From Chrysoperla carnea (Eukaryota; Arthropoda; Insecta; Neuroptera; Chrysopidae), in assembly GCF_905475395.1 (NCBI RefSeq), contig NC_058337.1, forward strand, positions 31,706,983 to 31,770,982: DNA of 64,000 nucleotides. The letters are read 5' to 3'. A program made the translations under genes and the position numbers. The stretch's first letter is position 1. Each line of letters opens with the position of its first letter. Under the pieces are notes generated by a model. That model made no database searches and was not told the origin of the DNA. It saw only the letters and a list, made by a program, of their open reading frames with translations. Shown piece by piece: positions 1 to 13,490 of this stretch.

Positions 1-2730
1 AATAATAATTTTGCATTCATGATTCTGGATTTATTACTGGTGTATTTGGTACTAAATATTCGAATACCAATTATGTTGTACACCTTTTTACCTAGGCACA
101 CATTTCCCCTATAAAGAAAAATATTCTTGTTTGTTAAAATATTAGCTTTTGAATATTATAAACATGCAAAATACTTAAAATATGTAAAACTTTTTTATTT
201 GGCACATAAAATATGTCCTGTCATTGTTAGAATCCCGCCAAAAAAATATATCTGGTCCACTCCGATTAATACCATGCATACTCCTTTCGAAATATAAATG
301 GTTTTTCGAGGAATTCTAACAGTTAATGTGAGTAGAGTCTATTTACTTTATCGTACTAGAGACTGTACTATATGGTTTTTAGGTGGGCTTACTATATGGT
401 TACTAGGTGGGTTTGGTAAAATATTTTCATTGGTTTTAGTAAAATAATGTTTGTTTTTCATTTACATTGATACTTGACATTAACAAAAGACACTCCCTTA
501 ATATTAACACCATTTACATACAAATTTAGAACCCTCCAATTCGATTTGGTGTGGGTGTAGATGTGCATAACCTAACAAACCGAGAAAATTATCTTTCGAT
601 GTAGAAAAAGAGTTGCGCTCTCAAATGGGTGAAGATCGACCTTATACAGTCTCTTGTTTAAACCGTCTCTTGTACTATTATTTTTGTTAAACGCACATAG
701 GCAAGTGATGTAGCATATTGTCATATTAGTTTGCATAAGAATCAGCACGACTGTGTAGAGTGAGAACTGCTAAAAGAACTTACCTAATTACAACTGACCA
801 ACATATATTTGGTGAATATTTTGTCTATTGCGTATTAACTTTGCCATTACTCCGTTTTCGTCGAATATTCTGGTTATTTGTTTAAATATCTTTATCAATT
901 TTTCCCCAAGTGTAAACTGTCTAAGATTTATTTATCCATGAGTATGATAGAAAGTTTAATAAATTAATTAAAGTTTATGTATTCATAAACTTTCTACCCA
1001 AATCTTAGTATACTTATTTTAAACAGATAATCTTAAGTCAATTTATTGTTTTCTTTAATGTAAATAACGTAAAATTTTTGTTTGAATATTTGTTTTGCAT
1101 CATAATTTTGTTTCTTCAATATTGTTTTGGAGTTAATGTTTGATGGTAAATTATTATTTCAATTATCAAAAAAAAAAAAAAAGTCCAGTAGCAAGCCCCA
1201 AAAACGAGTCGGGATTTTGAGTTGAACGCTACTCACGTCAATTATTAGAATACCTTCAAAAAAATGAATAACCTTCTCCGATGTTTTTCACTCAAGTTTT
1301 CTTGGATAATATTGATGTCCATACAAAACTGAATATGTTTGAAAAATCGCATACGAATTAGTTATTTAAAAGGGACGATAATTTGATATGCAAAGACTTT
1401 TGCTTAGTAGTTTATCTTGCCCTAAAAAAACGATCTAAACTCCATTTAAATTTGCGAAATAAAACAAAAAAATCGTTATTTTTCGAATTAACGTAAATGC
1501 GAATTATCGGAATAGTCTAAAAATATTTTTTGGAGGGATTTTAAAAATGTATGCCTATTACCTGTATTGTTACAGAAATAAATACCACGATACTCGAAAT
1601 AAAAGTGTATATTAAGACATTTCATTTAAAAAAATATACAACAGCCATTGTTACCAATACATTATTAAAAATTACAGTAGTATTTACAAAAATTAAAATA
1701 CAAAATTAACACAAAATCGTATAAAAAAACACCGAAAGACGAAAAAATTTAGTGGTCTTGAACAATTTATTTTTTCGATTTAGTAATCATTTTGTAATTT
1801 TTGTAAGAGTTACTTTAATTTTTTGTAATGTTTTACAAACTTATTTTTAACTTTGTAAAGAATGTTTATAATTTCTTATATGAATAAATTTAGCTACTGA
1901 CGATGATTTCGTTGCAATAGAAATATTGATATTTTGCAAAATGTAAGTATTTTGTATGTTTTATTATATTTTTAAATAAAAATTTTTAATATTCAATTTT
2001 ATTTCAATTGTTATGTGTAATCTAGAAATCAACCAAAATGCATTCTTACATACCTATCTAATTTGACAGTTTAACAATTCAAATGTGGACGAAAATAAGA
2101 GCCCACCTGGGCTCCTGGGCACATTTAACACTGAAGTTTAGATTGCACCTAGAACTTATTTTGTAGTTTTTAATCCACATTTCAATAAAAAGAACGAGTT
2201 TTTTTATTACTTTTCATGACCATTGTGTTCTATTTCCTTGAACGAGTTTTAAGACTCGTTGAATTGAGAATTTTGTACCTACTGTATGAAAAGAAGTCTT
2301 TAACTCTGATACCATGAACTTATTGGCCGTTGTTTACATTGGTTGGTAAGCCTATTCTATTATTTTTATATTTTTTCGAAGGTTCAAACTCAATGGTTAA
2401 AAATTCTGGTATTTATATTATTTCGCTCATTTTAGATTAACAGTTCAATTTGAACGAAATTTTAAGAAGAAAAGGTCACACAAAATTTGTAATTTATCAT
2501 TTTTTTAGTCCTGAACTAGAAATATTTTTTAAAAGTAAAGTTGTGGAATTAAAATTTTTTTAATTTTGTCTTACCTTTTCAAGTGTAAGCTTAAGTAAGT
2601 TTGTGACTTGTTTGGTCGGTGTTAGTATGAAATGGAAATAGTTAGCAAACATATAGAAAAAAACTTATTTCTGTAATCTTAACAAATGATCATGATTCAT
2701 AAAAATTAAAGAAACTGTAACAAAACAAAA
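1..2730. other. Intergenic 3' flank of PLB copy A, no gene seen
   Basis: Very A+T-rich DNA with poly-A/T runs and no open frame of note. The segment 1187-1560 is a decayed dispersed repeat related to 26770-27215. A short duplication (ctatatggttttta/ctatatggttacta) sits at about 369-410. Confidence 0.6.
1187..1560 (+). repeat. Decayed dispersed repeat (copy 1, partner at 26770-27215)
   Basis: Shares in order with 26770-27215: an opening around gagtcgg/gggtcaa, then tcaattattagaataccttc versus tcaattgttaaaatacctcc, then aaccttctccgat versus agccttctcggat, and a closing ttttggagggatt. The two copies are strongly diverged; ends are approximate and the element type is unknown. Confidence 0.45.
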
Positions 2731-2736
2731 TTTATT
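2731..2736 (-). promoter_or_regulatory. Poly(A) signal AATAAA of PLB copy A
   Basis: Reading the minus strand, AATAAA falls 62 nt after the TAA of copy A, at the usual distance for a 3' end. No equally good AATAAA was seen close behind copy B. Confidence 0.55.
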
Positions 2737-2797
2737 TATAAAATATACAAAAATAGGAATACATCACGGCATTAATTGTAAAACAAATTATCACATT

Positions 2798-3385
2798 TTA
2801 AGTTTGGTTGCTATTTTTATGAGTATAAATATATGGATGTTCTTCAGTAGGACACAATAATGGACTAAACAGCTCCGACCAATTTGTGGATTTTTCTCCA
2901 ACGGGTTCCAATAAATTATTCCACAACGCATTTGCAGCTGCAAAAAAAAAACAAACATTATTTGTATCAATAATATCAAATATTACCTAAGAATATTATG
3001 TTTACCTTTGGCATCAGCTTTTTGACTAAAGTGGAAGCAATCTGGTGCTAAGAAACTGTGATCGGTTTCGTTATTTTTCGTTTTTGGAAACTGTAGATAT
3101 TTAACAAATGGTTGAACAACAACAGCGAAGGAGTCTAAGCCTTGGAATTCCGGTAAATTTGCTACCTCTTCTTCAATATCTTGCCATGCGCTCATTAATT
3201 TTACAAAACGTGGAACTTTTGGTTCATTTACTAATCCAAATAAACATGGACATAATACTCTTCTATACAGGTAGCAATTTCCCGGATGTGAAAATTTAAC
3301 AATTATTTCTAAATCTAAAAAAACAAATTCGTTTGTCAGTCAATGTGCAGATGGCTTAATCTTATATATTTAAACGAGCAATTCT

Positions 3386-3442
<57 letters not shown>

Positions 3443-6400
3443 AGGATCTTGGAAATGGCTCCAACGATTTTCATGAAAATGAGTATATAGGGGTTTTTTG
3501 GGGCGATAAGTCGATCTAGCTAGGTTTCATTTATCAGAAATGTCGTTTTATCCGTCTTTTCATGAAAAATTCATCAGACATCTATTGGTGTATAACGTAG
3601 TTAATGAAATACAATGCAAATTATAACATAACAAAAAGGAGGCGTTTGAGTAGTCTAAAGTGAAAAATATGACTCTTGCTGACATCTATTGGCGAATAAC
3701 CGAGCAAAGCTCGGTCATCCAGATATTTTAATTTAATTGAAGGAACTGAAAGTGATTTTTAGAGGTATTTTATTTCAAAGTACTGACTCGCCGAGACAAA
3801 ATTCATTATCATAATACCTTCTTTGTGTGTGTGAAGTTTTGATAATGGGCATTAATCGATTTGGGGCGGACTTACATGTATTTTTGTAGACTTACGTGAG
3901 TTGTATTAATAAAAAAGTTTAAAGTACCTATTAAAAATTCTTCAATCCTTCCTACGTAGATTACCGAATAATCTACGTTCTTATACAGCACTTTTAATGA
4001 ACAAGTAATTTTAGTCCGTGGGACAGTGGGGGGGCTTTTTAAAATGATACATACCTACTTGAAACTTCTCTTTACGACTTTTTTCCAAAGCGCTGCGTTC
4101 TCATATGAGCACGGTGACGTCATATTTAAACTATCGATCTGAAAAAACGCAGCAAGGAATTTGTCGGACATCATGACCCCTTGATAACTTTAATAACTAT
4201 TAAGCAATAAAATATTTTCTTCGACGAAAATACTGCACCGCTGAGCTTGCGTACGACCTCGAACATTCCGTAATTAAGTATTTTTGCCTTTCATTACATA
4301 CGTAGTTCATATTTGCTGAATTGTCAAATAATTATTAATGTTATCGAGTGATCATAGTGTCCGATAAATTCCCTAGTGCGTTATTTAGATCGATAGCTTA
4401 AATATGACGTCATCGTGAAAATTTGAGAACGCAGTGCTTTCGAAAAAAGGCGTAAAGAGAAGTTTGTTAGAATTGCCAAAAGAAAGCAACTCAATAAAAA
4501 TCTCAAGTATGTATGTATCATTTTAAAAAGCAGCCTTACTATCCCACGGACTATTTGGACTATTAAAATTATTAAATTCTGGCCTGTGTAAAGAAGTTAA
4601 AATGATAAAAGCTACCATGGCGTCAACTCAAAACTATGGTAAGCTTTCAAGTCCTTCGACCTATGTCATTCTTAATATACGATATATTACTGACATATTT
4701 GATTTATTTTTACTTATTGTAATTTTACATTGGCATGTTCAAAATAAGTTTTCAATTAGTATATTCTTCTAGAATACATTTGTGTTATATGTACTGCATA
4801 CACTCAGATTTTTGTATTGTTACTGAAACCATGTTTAATAACCAAAATTGTAGATTCAATAAGGGCTTAATTTCACAAATTTTATTTGAGAAAAACAAAA
4901 TTTAAAGCTCATTTATATTTTTCTAGGAAATCTAATGCTCAAAATTTCTTATAATTTAATGCTAAAGCTATCTATTTTCGATCTCAAAATAATTCGAAAC
5001 AAATTTCCATAATTAACATTTTTTCCACTACTGTTTGTATATACCTCTTCCATATATTTAAATTAAACACAGGATCGTAGTAAAAAAAACTAATTTTAGG
5101 AAAAATTTCCATTTTATAACATAAATTTGGAGCAAAAAATATTATTCTCTATTCCCTGATCCGAATGTATTCGGATTTTTTACGGGTATATGAGAACTTC
5201 AGAGTATGAACCAGAGCTTTATATTGAAATATTTTTTAATTTTAATCAAATTGAGCTTTAGAGTCTTTGAAGATTTTTTTAAGCAAATTCTGGGTTAATC
5301 TATGGTAGTAAGGCGTATGTGTGCGCCTAGATGTTTGAATGTAGAGCCCTTATTTTGAGTCGCCTCGTAGTAAAACTATAATGATCTAAAAAAAAATCAA
5401 TCGGAGTAAAATGCGAGTAAGTGCCATTACGCTCTTAGTGCCATGGACTCCTCAATTCGATTTCGAAATTTTTGTGCTGAATCCAAAGAATAAACTTTAT
5501 TAAACTTCGTAAAATATGTTCTTTTTTATAATTTAAAATAGAACTTCGATTTATTAAGATCTTCTGTAGTTCCAACAATCTTAAAATAACTTACTTGGTG
5601 CTAATACTAAATTAACAATTGCACGAGGAATATTGTCTCGAATATATCGAAATACACTTATCATATGGCGTCGATGTTTCTCAAGTTCATCTACTGGATT
5701 ATTATGATAGCAAATCTCTAAACAAAAATCGTTTGGACCAATCATCACAGTTATCATTTTCCAATCATTTACATAATCAACACGTTTATCGTTTTTCATT
5801 CGTCGTGCTAATTCTTTTATCATATGTGGCATATCTCGTGACATGGCTCCGGCGTAGCCAATATTAAATTGAGCTTGTTTTTCAACAGAAAGACCATCTC
5901 CTGTTGAGTAACCAACTAACTTTGGATTAAATTCTTTTAATATATTTGGTAAAGTCAAAAATTCTCTCCAAGTTCCTTGACCACCTACAAAAAAAAAAAG
6001 TGTAAAATGATATATTCCATATCAAAAACGCTATTAGGAAATTTGATTATTAATATTTTACCAATACTCCACGATAATCCGCGATTTTCTGTATGTAATT
6101 GTAATAGATGGGTTGCAGCCAGGCCATTGCCTGCAGTAAGACTATCACCTATGGCGCCAATCACATCAATATCGCCAGGTCGCAATTCATGGACACTTGT
6201 TGGACGAATTTGACTACGCATGTTTTTTACGTTACATGGAAACGATGAACTATTTGGTATCACATCTTGCAATTTCTAAAATAATATTATGCATTAAAAT
6301 ATATAAAAATAAACGACCCAGCTGTAAGAGATTCTCAATTTCAACTAACTGCGATATATTTTTAATTGCTGGTAACTACTAGACTGATAAACTCAGGAAA

Positions 6401-9381
6401 TATAATGAAATTGTGGCGAGGCGATGGTCGCATAATTTTTATTTAGTCTTTTGGAACCTACGGTACCCATAGACAGATATATAAACATAAAGGTTACAAA
6501 CTTATAACACCCTGCTTTATGTTTGGTTTAAAAATAAATAAGCATCCTTCGATCAAGTAGTTTAAGCCACAGATAATTTCTATATTTAATTATATGTATA
6601 TACATATACATATAGGTATAAAAAGTTGCCTGTTATTTAGTATATTAGTTTTGATCAAAAATATTTAATTTGATCACTCTCAACAGCCTCAAATTACTAA
6701 AATATAACCGCAAAAATTTGAAATATATCAACAAAAAAGAAAATTCAAATTTTTTCGTAGGCTTTCTAGATAAAAAATTTTAAAAATGCGGTATTTTGTG
6801 ATATTATTTGTTAATTGGGTTTGCATCAGCATATATTATTAATTAGAAGGCAACTTGTTATAGCTGCGTGTATCTGATATAAGGTTAATATATAATATTG
6901 AAAAAATAAGATTGTGTATATTTGTTTCTGATATTATCTTTATTTTTCGAGGTTTCATGCAAAAATAAAATTTATCATGTTATTGTACCCGCATGAAAGT
7001 TATCATGTTATAATTGCAATTGAACTGATAAAAGTGTAGTAAAAAATTTGATATAAGCAACAAGCAACAAATACAGTAAAAAATGTAATATAAGCAAGAA
7101 ATTAACAAGGCTCAGATATTATCATTCTTGTAGAATTTCGTGTCTTATTGTAGGCGTGTCTTATAATAAAATAAATAATAAGAAAAATAAAAAAACCCAA
7201 CTGAATTAAATAAAATCTGGAAAGAAAGAAACAAGTTCAGTAGTTTAGCGACTTTTACAGTCGGGGCCCATTAAAAAATATGTGCCTCAAAAACTTAAAA
7301 AGTTGTGAATCGATTATGCTTAAATATTGACAAGATATACAACAAACTTCAAGGATTGCGCAAAAGCAAAGCGAGTAGGTCACAAATTGTTTATAATAAA
7401 AAAATAAAAATGAAAAATTAATATTCAAAAATAAAGACTATGATAAGATCCGACGCATTGTTTTAACCAATTAAAAAAAATGAAATATTTGTATTTACGA
7501 GACTTCTCAGTTACCGAATGTTCGTATTGTAACATACTTTGTAACTAAGAATAACTGAGCCGATTATCATTGCTAGAGCTGCCTTTATCAACCACAGGAA
7601 ATGATTATCTAGACGATTATTACAGTACCTAAAATTATTAATCTATCCGGACCCTACGGTAATATATGTAAATAAAACATTATTCATTTTAAACTAAACT
7701 AATTTATGAACTATGGTAAATTCCCATAATAATTGATTTTATAAGACAAATAAAGTAATTAACGTAAAAGTTAAATAACATAATAATTGAGTCATTTCAA
7801 AGTCAACCTCTAAAAATGAATAGTTTCTCATACATTTTATACAATTTTTAATCATGATATGATTTAATTTTTAGTGTTTTGTGTTATTTAACAAAGGAAA
7901 AATATGTCTCGGTTCATTAAATATTCTAGAGACAAACCTAAGTATGGACTGGAAAATTTAATTTTTCTTTATATGTTTCTTTTTATTGTTTCGACAATGA
8001 AGTCATATTATACATAAAGATTTGTTATGATTAAATATATATCAAGAAAATGAGTTGAATTGCCAGACAATAAAATACGAATTTGAAATACTAAAATCAC
8101 AATTTTTTCAATTTTCCTATATGTTAGGCGATAAAAGCATTTTCTCCAACACTTCCTTCTTCGATGAGTGTAATTTTTGTCATCTGTTAACCAAAACTAA
8201 AATGATGCAATTTTTTTTATAATGAATTTGGTGTAGGTTTTTCAAAATTTGTTCTTATTTTTTGATTTGAAGATTACAAAGATTCTTTTAAGAAACTAAT
8301 GTGTTCAGAAGAGACTTTAACCACACATTCCTGCCCACCCACGATAAAAATTAATCAAAAGTGAAGTACAAGAGGAAATATTGATTAAAGTATTTTAATA
8401 TTAGAATGACATTGTTATCTATACAAATAAAAGGCTTTGTCATGAATGAGTGAATTCTACCCCTAAGGGGGTGAAAAACTGGGGCAAAGTTTCTATGGAA
8501 CAACGTGGTTTCTTTTTCAATTTTCTTCAAATTTTGTACCTGTAAATTAAGCTTGTCAAAACAAATGGAAAAGCTCTTTACCAAATTTCGATTTGAGGCC
8601 GGAATCGGGAGATGTAACTATGGGAAAATGGAAAGATTTATGAATTCACAGACCTATCAAATTCATTAGATTAGTAGGTGTCACTTTAGAATATAGAGGG
8701 GACTATCATAAAACAATAATTGATTATAAATTGATTTAATGTAAATTGATCAATGAATCATGTAATTTGTAACAGATATTCCAGCAAAAAGCAATGCACT
8801 GGCCGATAAGTCTCCGGCAAACAATAGCATGGATAAGCTAACAAACAATCTCATATATTAGTCCATGGGCTCAACTGAATTGGTATTCCATATCATGTTA
8901 GTTTTTAAGAATACTATAAGGAAGGAGTTTAAGAAAAGGAAACGCTCTTTACGATATTTTCAAACGATCTTTAAAAAATCTGATGAACAGATTTTCTTGA
9001 AACATAGTCAGAAAGTATTCGATCAAATTACATTTGAAACTAAACAAAAAAAAAAAAAAAAACGGTTCTTCCGTTTAGAAGCTACGATGTCACAATCGAA
9101 TCGGTCAGACCAGATATTATGTCGAGGGTATCTTTAAATTTTTAATTTAATATTATTTAACAAAAAGTCATTACATTAATTTTCCTAGCTGAATTTAAAT
9201 ACTGTGGGGTACTAGAAGTTCTTCCAAATATGTCCAATAATGTTAGACGTATTTGTCGAAACACTGGACGTAATGGCCAAGCATCTAAAAATGTTGTTTC
9301 TTGTGTTTGAGATTCTGTTGATATTGATATTAATATGATTATAATTGATAAGCTCCATTGTTTTGAAAAATAATTCTTCAT
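2798..9381 (-). CDS. PLB1: Phospholipase B1-like secreted GDSL/SGNH lipase, copy A (5 coding exons)
   Basis: Coding exons, in transcript order: 9175-9381, 6062-6275, 5595-5984, 3006-3314, 2798-2937. All junctions are GT-AG; phases 0, 1, 1, 1 close on a TAA and give 419 aa. Residues 1-24 form a signal peptide (hydrophobic run [10 protein letters not shown]). The SGNH blocks are complete: G112-D-S-L (nucleophile S114), G223-P-N-D with N225, and D362-C-F-H with H365. Phrases such as [28 protein letters not shown] and [11 protein letters not shown] are typical of the PLB1 family, whose members deacylate phospholipids and lysophospholipids. Mammalian PLB1 has four tandem lipase units and a membrane anchor; this protein has one unit and no C-terminal membrane segment, so it is probably secreted. 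Start: the 9381 ATG directly precedes the signal peptide, and an acceptor-like TTTTTTTGCAG ending at 9410 suggests an upstream 5'UTR exon. A paralog lies at 29144-35397. Catalytic activity is inferred from the motifs. Confidence 0.93.
3388..3440. repeat. (TA)n microsatellite
   Basis: About 26 perfect TA units inside intron 3 of PLB copy A, directly next to the hairpin-ended element at 3441-3724. Confidence 0.95.
3441..3724. mobile_element. Small repeat element ending in a perfect hairpin
   Basis: Begins right after the TA microsatellite and ends near a perfect hairpin, ACCGAGC-AAA-GCTCGGT (3699-3715). A 20-bp direct repeat with two mismatches occurs inside it at 3577-3596 and 3681-3700 (gacatctattgg..ataac). 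The hairpin and microsatellite pairing resembles Helitron-like or other microsatellite-associated non-autonomous elements. It lies in intron 3 of PLB copy A. Confidence 0.5.
4012..4553. mobile_element. Long inverted-repeat MITE (foldback) flanked by TA
   Basis: The left arm from 4012 (TAGTCCGTGGGA) is matched in reverse complement by the right arm ending at 4553 (TCCCACGGACTA). Similarity runs inward about 180 bp: atgatacatac, cttctctttacg, gcgttctca, gtgacgtcatattta and the cgatct block are all mirrored. If the outer TA is the target duplication, the termini are GTCCGTGGGA and the element fits a Tc1/mariner-like MITE. It is in intron 3 of PLB copy A. Confidence 0.8.
8995..9110 (+). repeat. 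Diverged fragment of the 20091/22985 retroelement-tail family
   Basis: Resembles the families at 20091-20270 and 22985-23165: an acatttgaaactaaac block, a long A run, then ggttcttccgtttagaagctacgatgtcac against ggttcatccctttaggcgctacgatgccac. It lies in intron 1 of PLB copy A. Confidence 0.45.
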
Positions 9382-9409
9382 AATATTCTTGTTTCATGAA
9401 CGTTTTGAT

Positions 9410-11236
9410 CTGCAAAAAAAGAAGGAAAATTTATTGTAAATAAAGTTTGTAGCAATTACAAGACGATAAATAAATAAATTTAATTAATTCTAAAAACAGG
9501 ATTATTTTATTATTTCTGTTGATATTTAGATAATGTGAATAATGTGTTTATTCTTCTATATTCGCCCAGATTGGCAACCATGACCTTGCCCAGATATATT
9601 TAACTGGCCATAAACGCTATATGATTTTTTTATACATTTTTTTTAAATTTTTTCTACCTTTTTGAAAAAAGTACTGTTAATATGTTGGCATGGGCGAGTT
9701 ATTTTAGGTCGAAGTCACTAGTGTTATAACTTTATTGTGTGTCTTTTTATCCAAGACCTCATTGCTCATAGAGGAGGAAGCGTGACGAGTATACGACTCT
9801 GCTACCTATCTCAGTCTCTCTGTCTTACACTATATTTTTGGTTGTCACTGTCTAACTCGTATTTTAGATACAAAAGTCGGAGGGACTTCTCGAAGCCATG
9901 TTTGCCCATGCCTGTAGTTAAATTTTTAAAATGATTTGTATAATTATCGGTTTTATTCGAATTTAAACACCATGTAATCCATTCATCAGTTCATAAATAT
10001 CATCTCATGGCCATCAAATTTTAAAAAATTTCCATGAGGTTGTCCATGGTCTCTCGGTATGTCTATCAGTTTGTCTTTAGTGGAATAGCGGATATTAGTT
10101 TTTTTTAATTACCACGCCTTATGAGATTTTAATGCTTTTTTTAGTTTTTCGGAGCACTTGTTACCTTGCAATTTTCAATAATTATGAAATTTTTTCTGCA
10201 TACTAGCCAATTTATCGACCAAGATAGTAGAATTTGAATAATTTTCTTTTTATTTGTGGGAAAATAAGGGTATACAAAGGCTTAAGTGTTCCATTTCAAT
10301 CGATAATTTTAATTTCAATAAGAACAAGGTTGATTAAAAATTACATTTTACTTAGAACATTCGAGCTCTACTGAGTTTATTAGTAATTATCTACTATTAA
10401 TTATTATTATACCTTCATGACTAGTGTATATAATAACAATTCAATTTTATAGTTTTATTAAGCGTGAAACAAAAACTAATGTAATATAAAAACAAGGATT
10501 CAATTTATTGGAATGCTAATAATTATAAAAAAATGATGCATGTTGGCGTAAACTTTCTTAAGATAAATCTTACCCTTCATTATTTCAAAAAAATTCAAAT
10601 TAAAAGTTGATTTATTATTTTAATAAATTTGCTTTGTTTATTTTTTTATATTAGCAAATTTCTTCCGAAGGAAATGGAGCTATTGAGTTTGATAATGAGA
10701 AAAAACCGCAGATAAACAAGCAGTGGGGGGATGCACAAAGTACAAAATTTTTAATTTTTTCAAAATAAAAGATATACTTTTTGATCAGTTCTAATCAAAA
10801 ATCTACTCTTGCAATTTTTACTATAAACGATATATTTTCGTAATCTCTTTTAATTTTCTTTAGTTTGATACCCTACTCGATAGATTTTGTTAAATTTTTT
10901 TTATTACCGTATTACTATTTCGCTCTGAAAATCCGCCATTTTATTTTGTTTTTTCAAACATCTATCTAAGAACATTTTTGAGACAAATTTAATGACACCT
11001 TAATTGTTGAAATCCATTGAGCCGTTTAAAAGATACGAGGTAATAAAAAACATAACCACTCCTTGACGGACTGCTAAAAAGTAAAATATGGGGAAATACT
11101 TTTGATACAAAAATTGGTTTTTTTTTTTAAAACAAACAAGTTTTTTTCGAAAAGTGAATAATTTCCGGAGAAGGCATACACATAAAAGTAGTTTGGGTAA
11201 AATTTTGCATTCAGTTTTTGCTTAAACGAAGATTTT
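9410..11236. other. Intergenic DNA upstream of PLB copy A
   Basis: Contains the presumed promoter and 5'UTR of copy A. No exon with recognisable protein was found on either strand. The 9737-9934 plus-strand open frame has no recognisable features. Confidence 0.5.
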
Positions 11237-12110
11237 CGTCCAGTGGCGTGGCGTCAACTCGTGCCTTGAGCACCATACTTTTTTAGCCCCCCCCCCTCCA
11301 TACGAAAACCATATCATATTATATGTAAAATATACTCGCAAATTAATAAATAAATAAAGTCCTAGGCTCAAGCTAGGCTTTAAATTTGAGGCAAAAAATG
11401 TAATTGAGAAAACAAGGCTAGATTTTGAAATGCATAATTGTATATGTATATATCATTTAGAATTAGTTCAAATGAGACCTATTATTTATCTCCAGCCAAT
11501 TCTCTGGGAATTTTTCATGGTCTTCTTACACGTATTGTTGTATCAATATCCCATTTTTCACAAAGATACTTGGCTTTTTTTATTGTCTCTTCACAGACCT
11601 TGTCTCGAATTTCAGCTAGTTTAGTCGGTAATGATTCGAGATCATATCTAACATATGATTTTATAAGACAAATCAAGAAAGGAGATAATTTATGTGTAAC
11701 CACACAGCGTAGATGCCGTAAGGAAGGCCTGACAGGCACATTTCGAGTCAACCTTGCCAGTAGAAAAGACCTTACATTTCTATAATGAATATATTATTAC
11801 AGTTTGATTGAGACTATTAGTATCCCTTTTTTTTACGTATTTATTTACGTTTTTATTTACGTATTAACATTTATTATATTACACTGAAAATAAAAATTAT
11901 TCAGCAATTTTTTGTTTTCCGGGTTATTTGGCGCCCTTTGTGAGTGGCGCGTGGGGCATGATACACCCCTTTGCTCCCTGCCTTCGCCAATGTTTTCACT
12001 CGTTTCAATTCGATCAAGCAGAAAAAGAAAACAATGTTGAGATAAAACCGCGTGATGAAGTTCGCGAGGATCGTTCTGAACCCGGAAAATATCTTTTTTG
12101 TATTTTTTAC
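11237..12110 (-). mobile_element. hAT-like (zf-MYM type) transposon remnant
   Basis: Starts with CAGTGGCGTGGCG at 11244, the style of many hAT termini. A minus-strand open segment at about 11515-11751 encodes LAEIRDKVCEETIKKAKYL and CEKWDIDTTIRVRR, resembling from memory the C-terminal part of zf-MYM-type hAT proteins. The stretch 11930-11975 (ggcgccctttgtgagtggcg, ggggca) resembles sequence repeated near such elements. Broken by stops; no clear right end. Confidence 0.4.
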
Positions 12111-12884
12111 AACAAAAGAAACCTATAAAAAAAACAAGTCCTTTGAAAAAATTTATCGAATTGCTTATCAAAATCCGGTAGATTTATTCAACTTTTACAT
12201 AAAAATAAGAAAAAATATTATATAATCACATGTTTCATATAATCACAAATAATTTACTTATCATTAACATATTTTTGTCATGATACTTTATCATCCTTGA
12301 ATTTGAAATGTTGAAGACCAAATATCTATAAAATCATATATTTTTACTCACTAATTTGCTTCTTTTACTTAATGCATAGAATAGGGTTTGCCATTGTACT
12401 ATTGAATCACACAGTAAAAACATACGCACTTGAGCAAATATATGAGTTACTATTATTACTCAATATAATAACATTATTATGATTATTTTATAAATAAATA
12501 TTGTAAATTGATATTGAACTCCACCTGATACAAACACAACTTACATATTATAAAGAATTAATTTTATTGACGTAAACAGTTTAATTTGTTAAATATATTT
12601 ACAATAGGTACATAGTTTTATCTAATAAGTATTTCAAGGATCGAATACCTTCCATTTAACAAAAAAAATCAATTTATTATAATAATGATTAAATACAATA
12701 ATTGTTTTAAATAATTATTACATACAAAAAATATGTAAATATTATGTTTTTTTTTTTTTTAAATATGCAAATAAATAATTTTTTTTAAAGACTTTTTCAT
12801 CAATCAAGGGTGTTAATGTAGCCTGAGTAATTTTTTTCGAATAATAAAATCGAACAATAGATTAACAAGGATAATAAAACAAGT

Positions 12885-13210
12885 GAAATTGACTGAGTTA
12901 ATTGTTGAAATACCACGCATAGACAGTGTTGATTACAAATCCACATACCACATAAATACATGTCACACATACATAACTAATATTCACATATAATACATAC
13001 TATACAATTTACGCCTAATTTGCACCCTCACGGGTAAACAGTGATATTTACGAAAAAATGTTTCTAACAAAAGTTGTTTATTTTTTGATAAGGAACTTTT
13101 TTTACATTTAAACTATTGTTCTATTTCTAACGGTTTACAAGATGGGTCCTACGGACCCAACACCCAATTAACCTATGTGGCTCATTTACGAACTCGACCT
13201 CACTTTTTAC
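12885..13210 (+). repeat. Dispersed repeat family R1, copy 1
   Basis: Matches 29553-30078 (reverse orientation) and 52293-52690: ttgactgagttaattgttga, then atagacagtgttgattac, catgtcacacatacataact, ctcacgggtaaacagt and aacggtttacaag. This copy ends early, near the cgaactcgacctcacttttt block. No open reading frame. Confidence 0.85.
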
Positions 13211-13490
13211 ATCCTGAGTACGCTGTAAAAATTCTTTTTTTACTGTAATTAAAAAGATATTAATTACTAAAATAATGGTTTAGTTGAAATGTCATGTCAT
13301 TAAAGTTACGGAAGAAAAATATTTGAACCAAATTTAAATTTCATGAATATTCCTTATTCACCATCAAAATTGATTGTGGAAATATATATTTTTAAAATTT
13401 GTGTCCCCACTACCTATTAACCAACCTACTACCTACTAAGGTTTTAACTTTCATCTAAATAGTTTTTCTTTTTAACTTTCACCAACTAGT

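Noticed and set aside
3108-3299. Plus-strand frame over PLB copy A exon 4
   Set aside because: Antisense shadow of a well-supported coding exon (PLB residues 276-340).
11928-12128. Open frames on both strands in a GC-richer patch
   Set aside because: The patch resembles non-coding sequence that accompanies hAT/zf-MYM elements; openness on both strands reflects composition.
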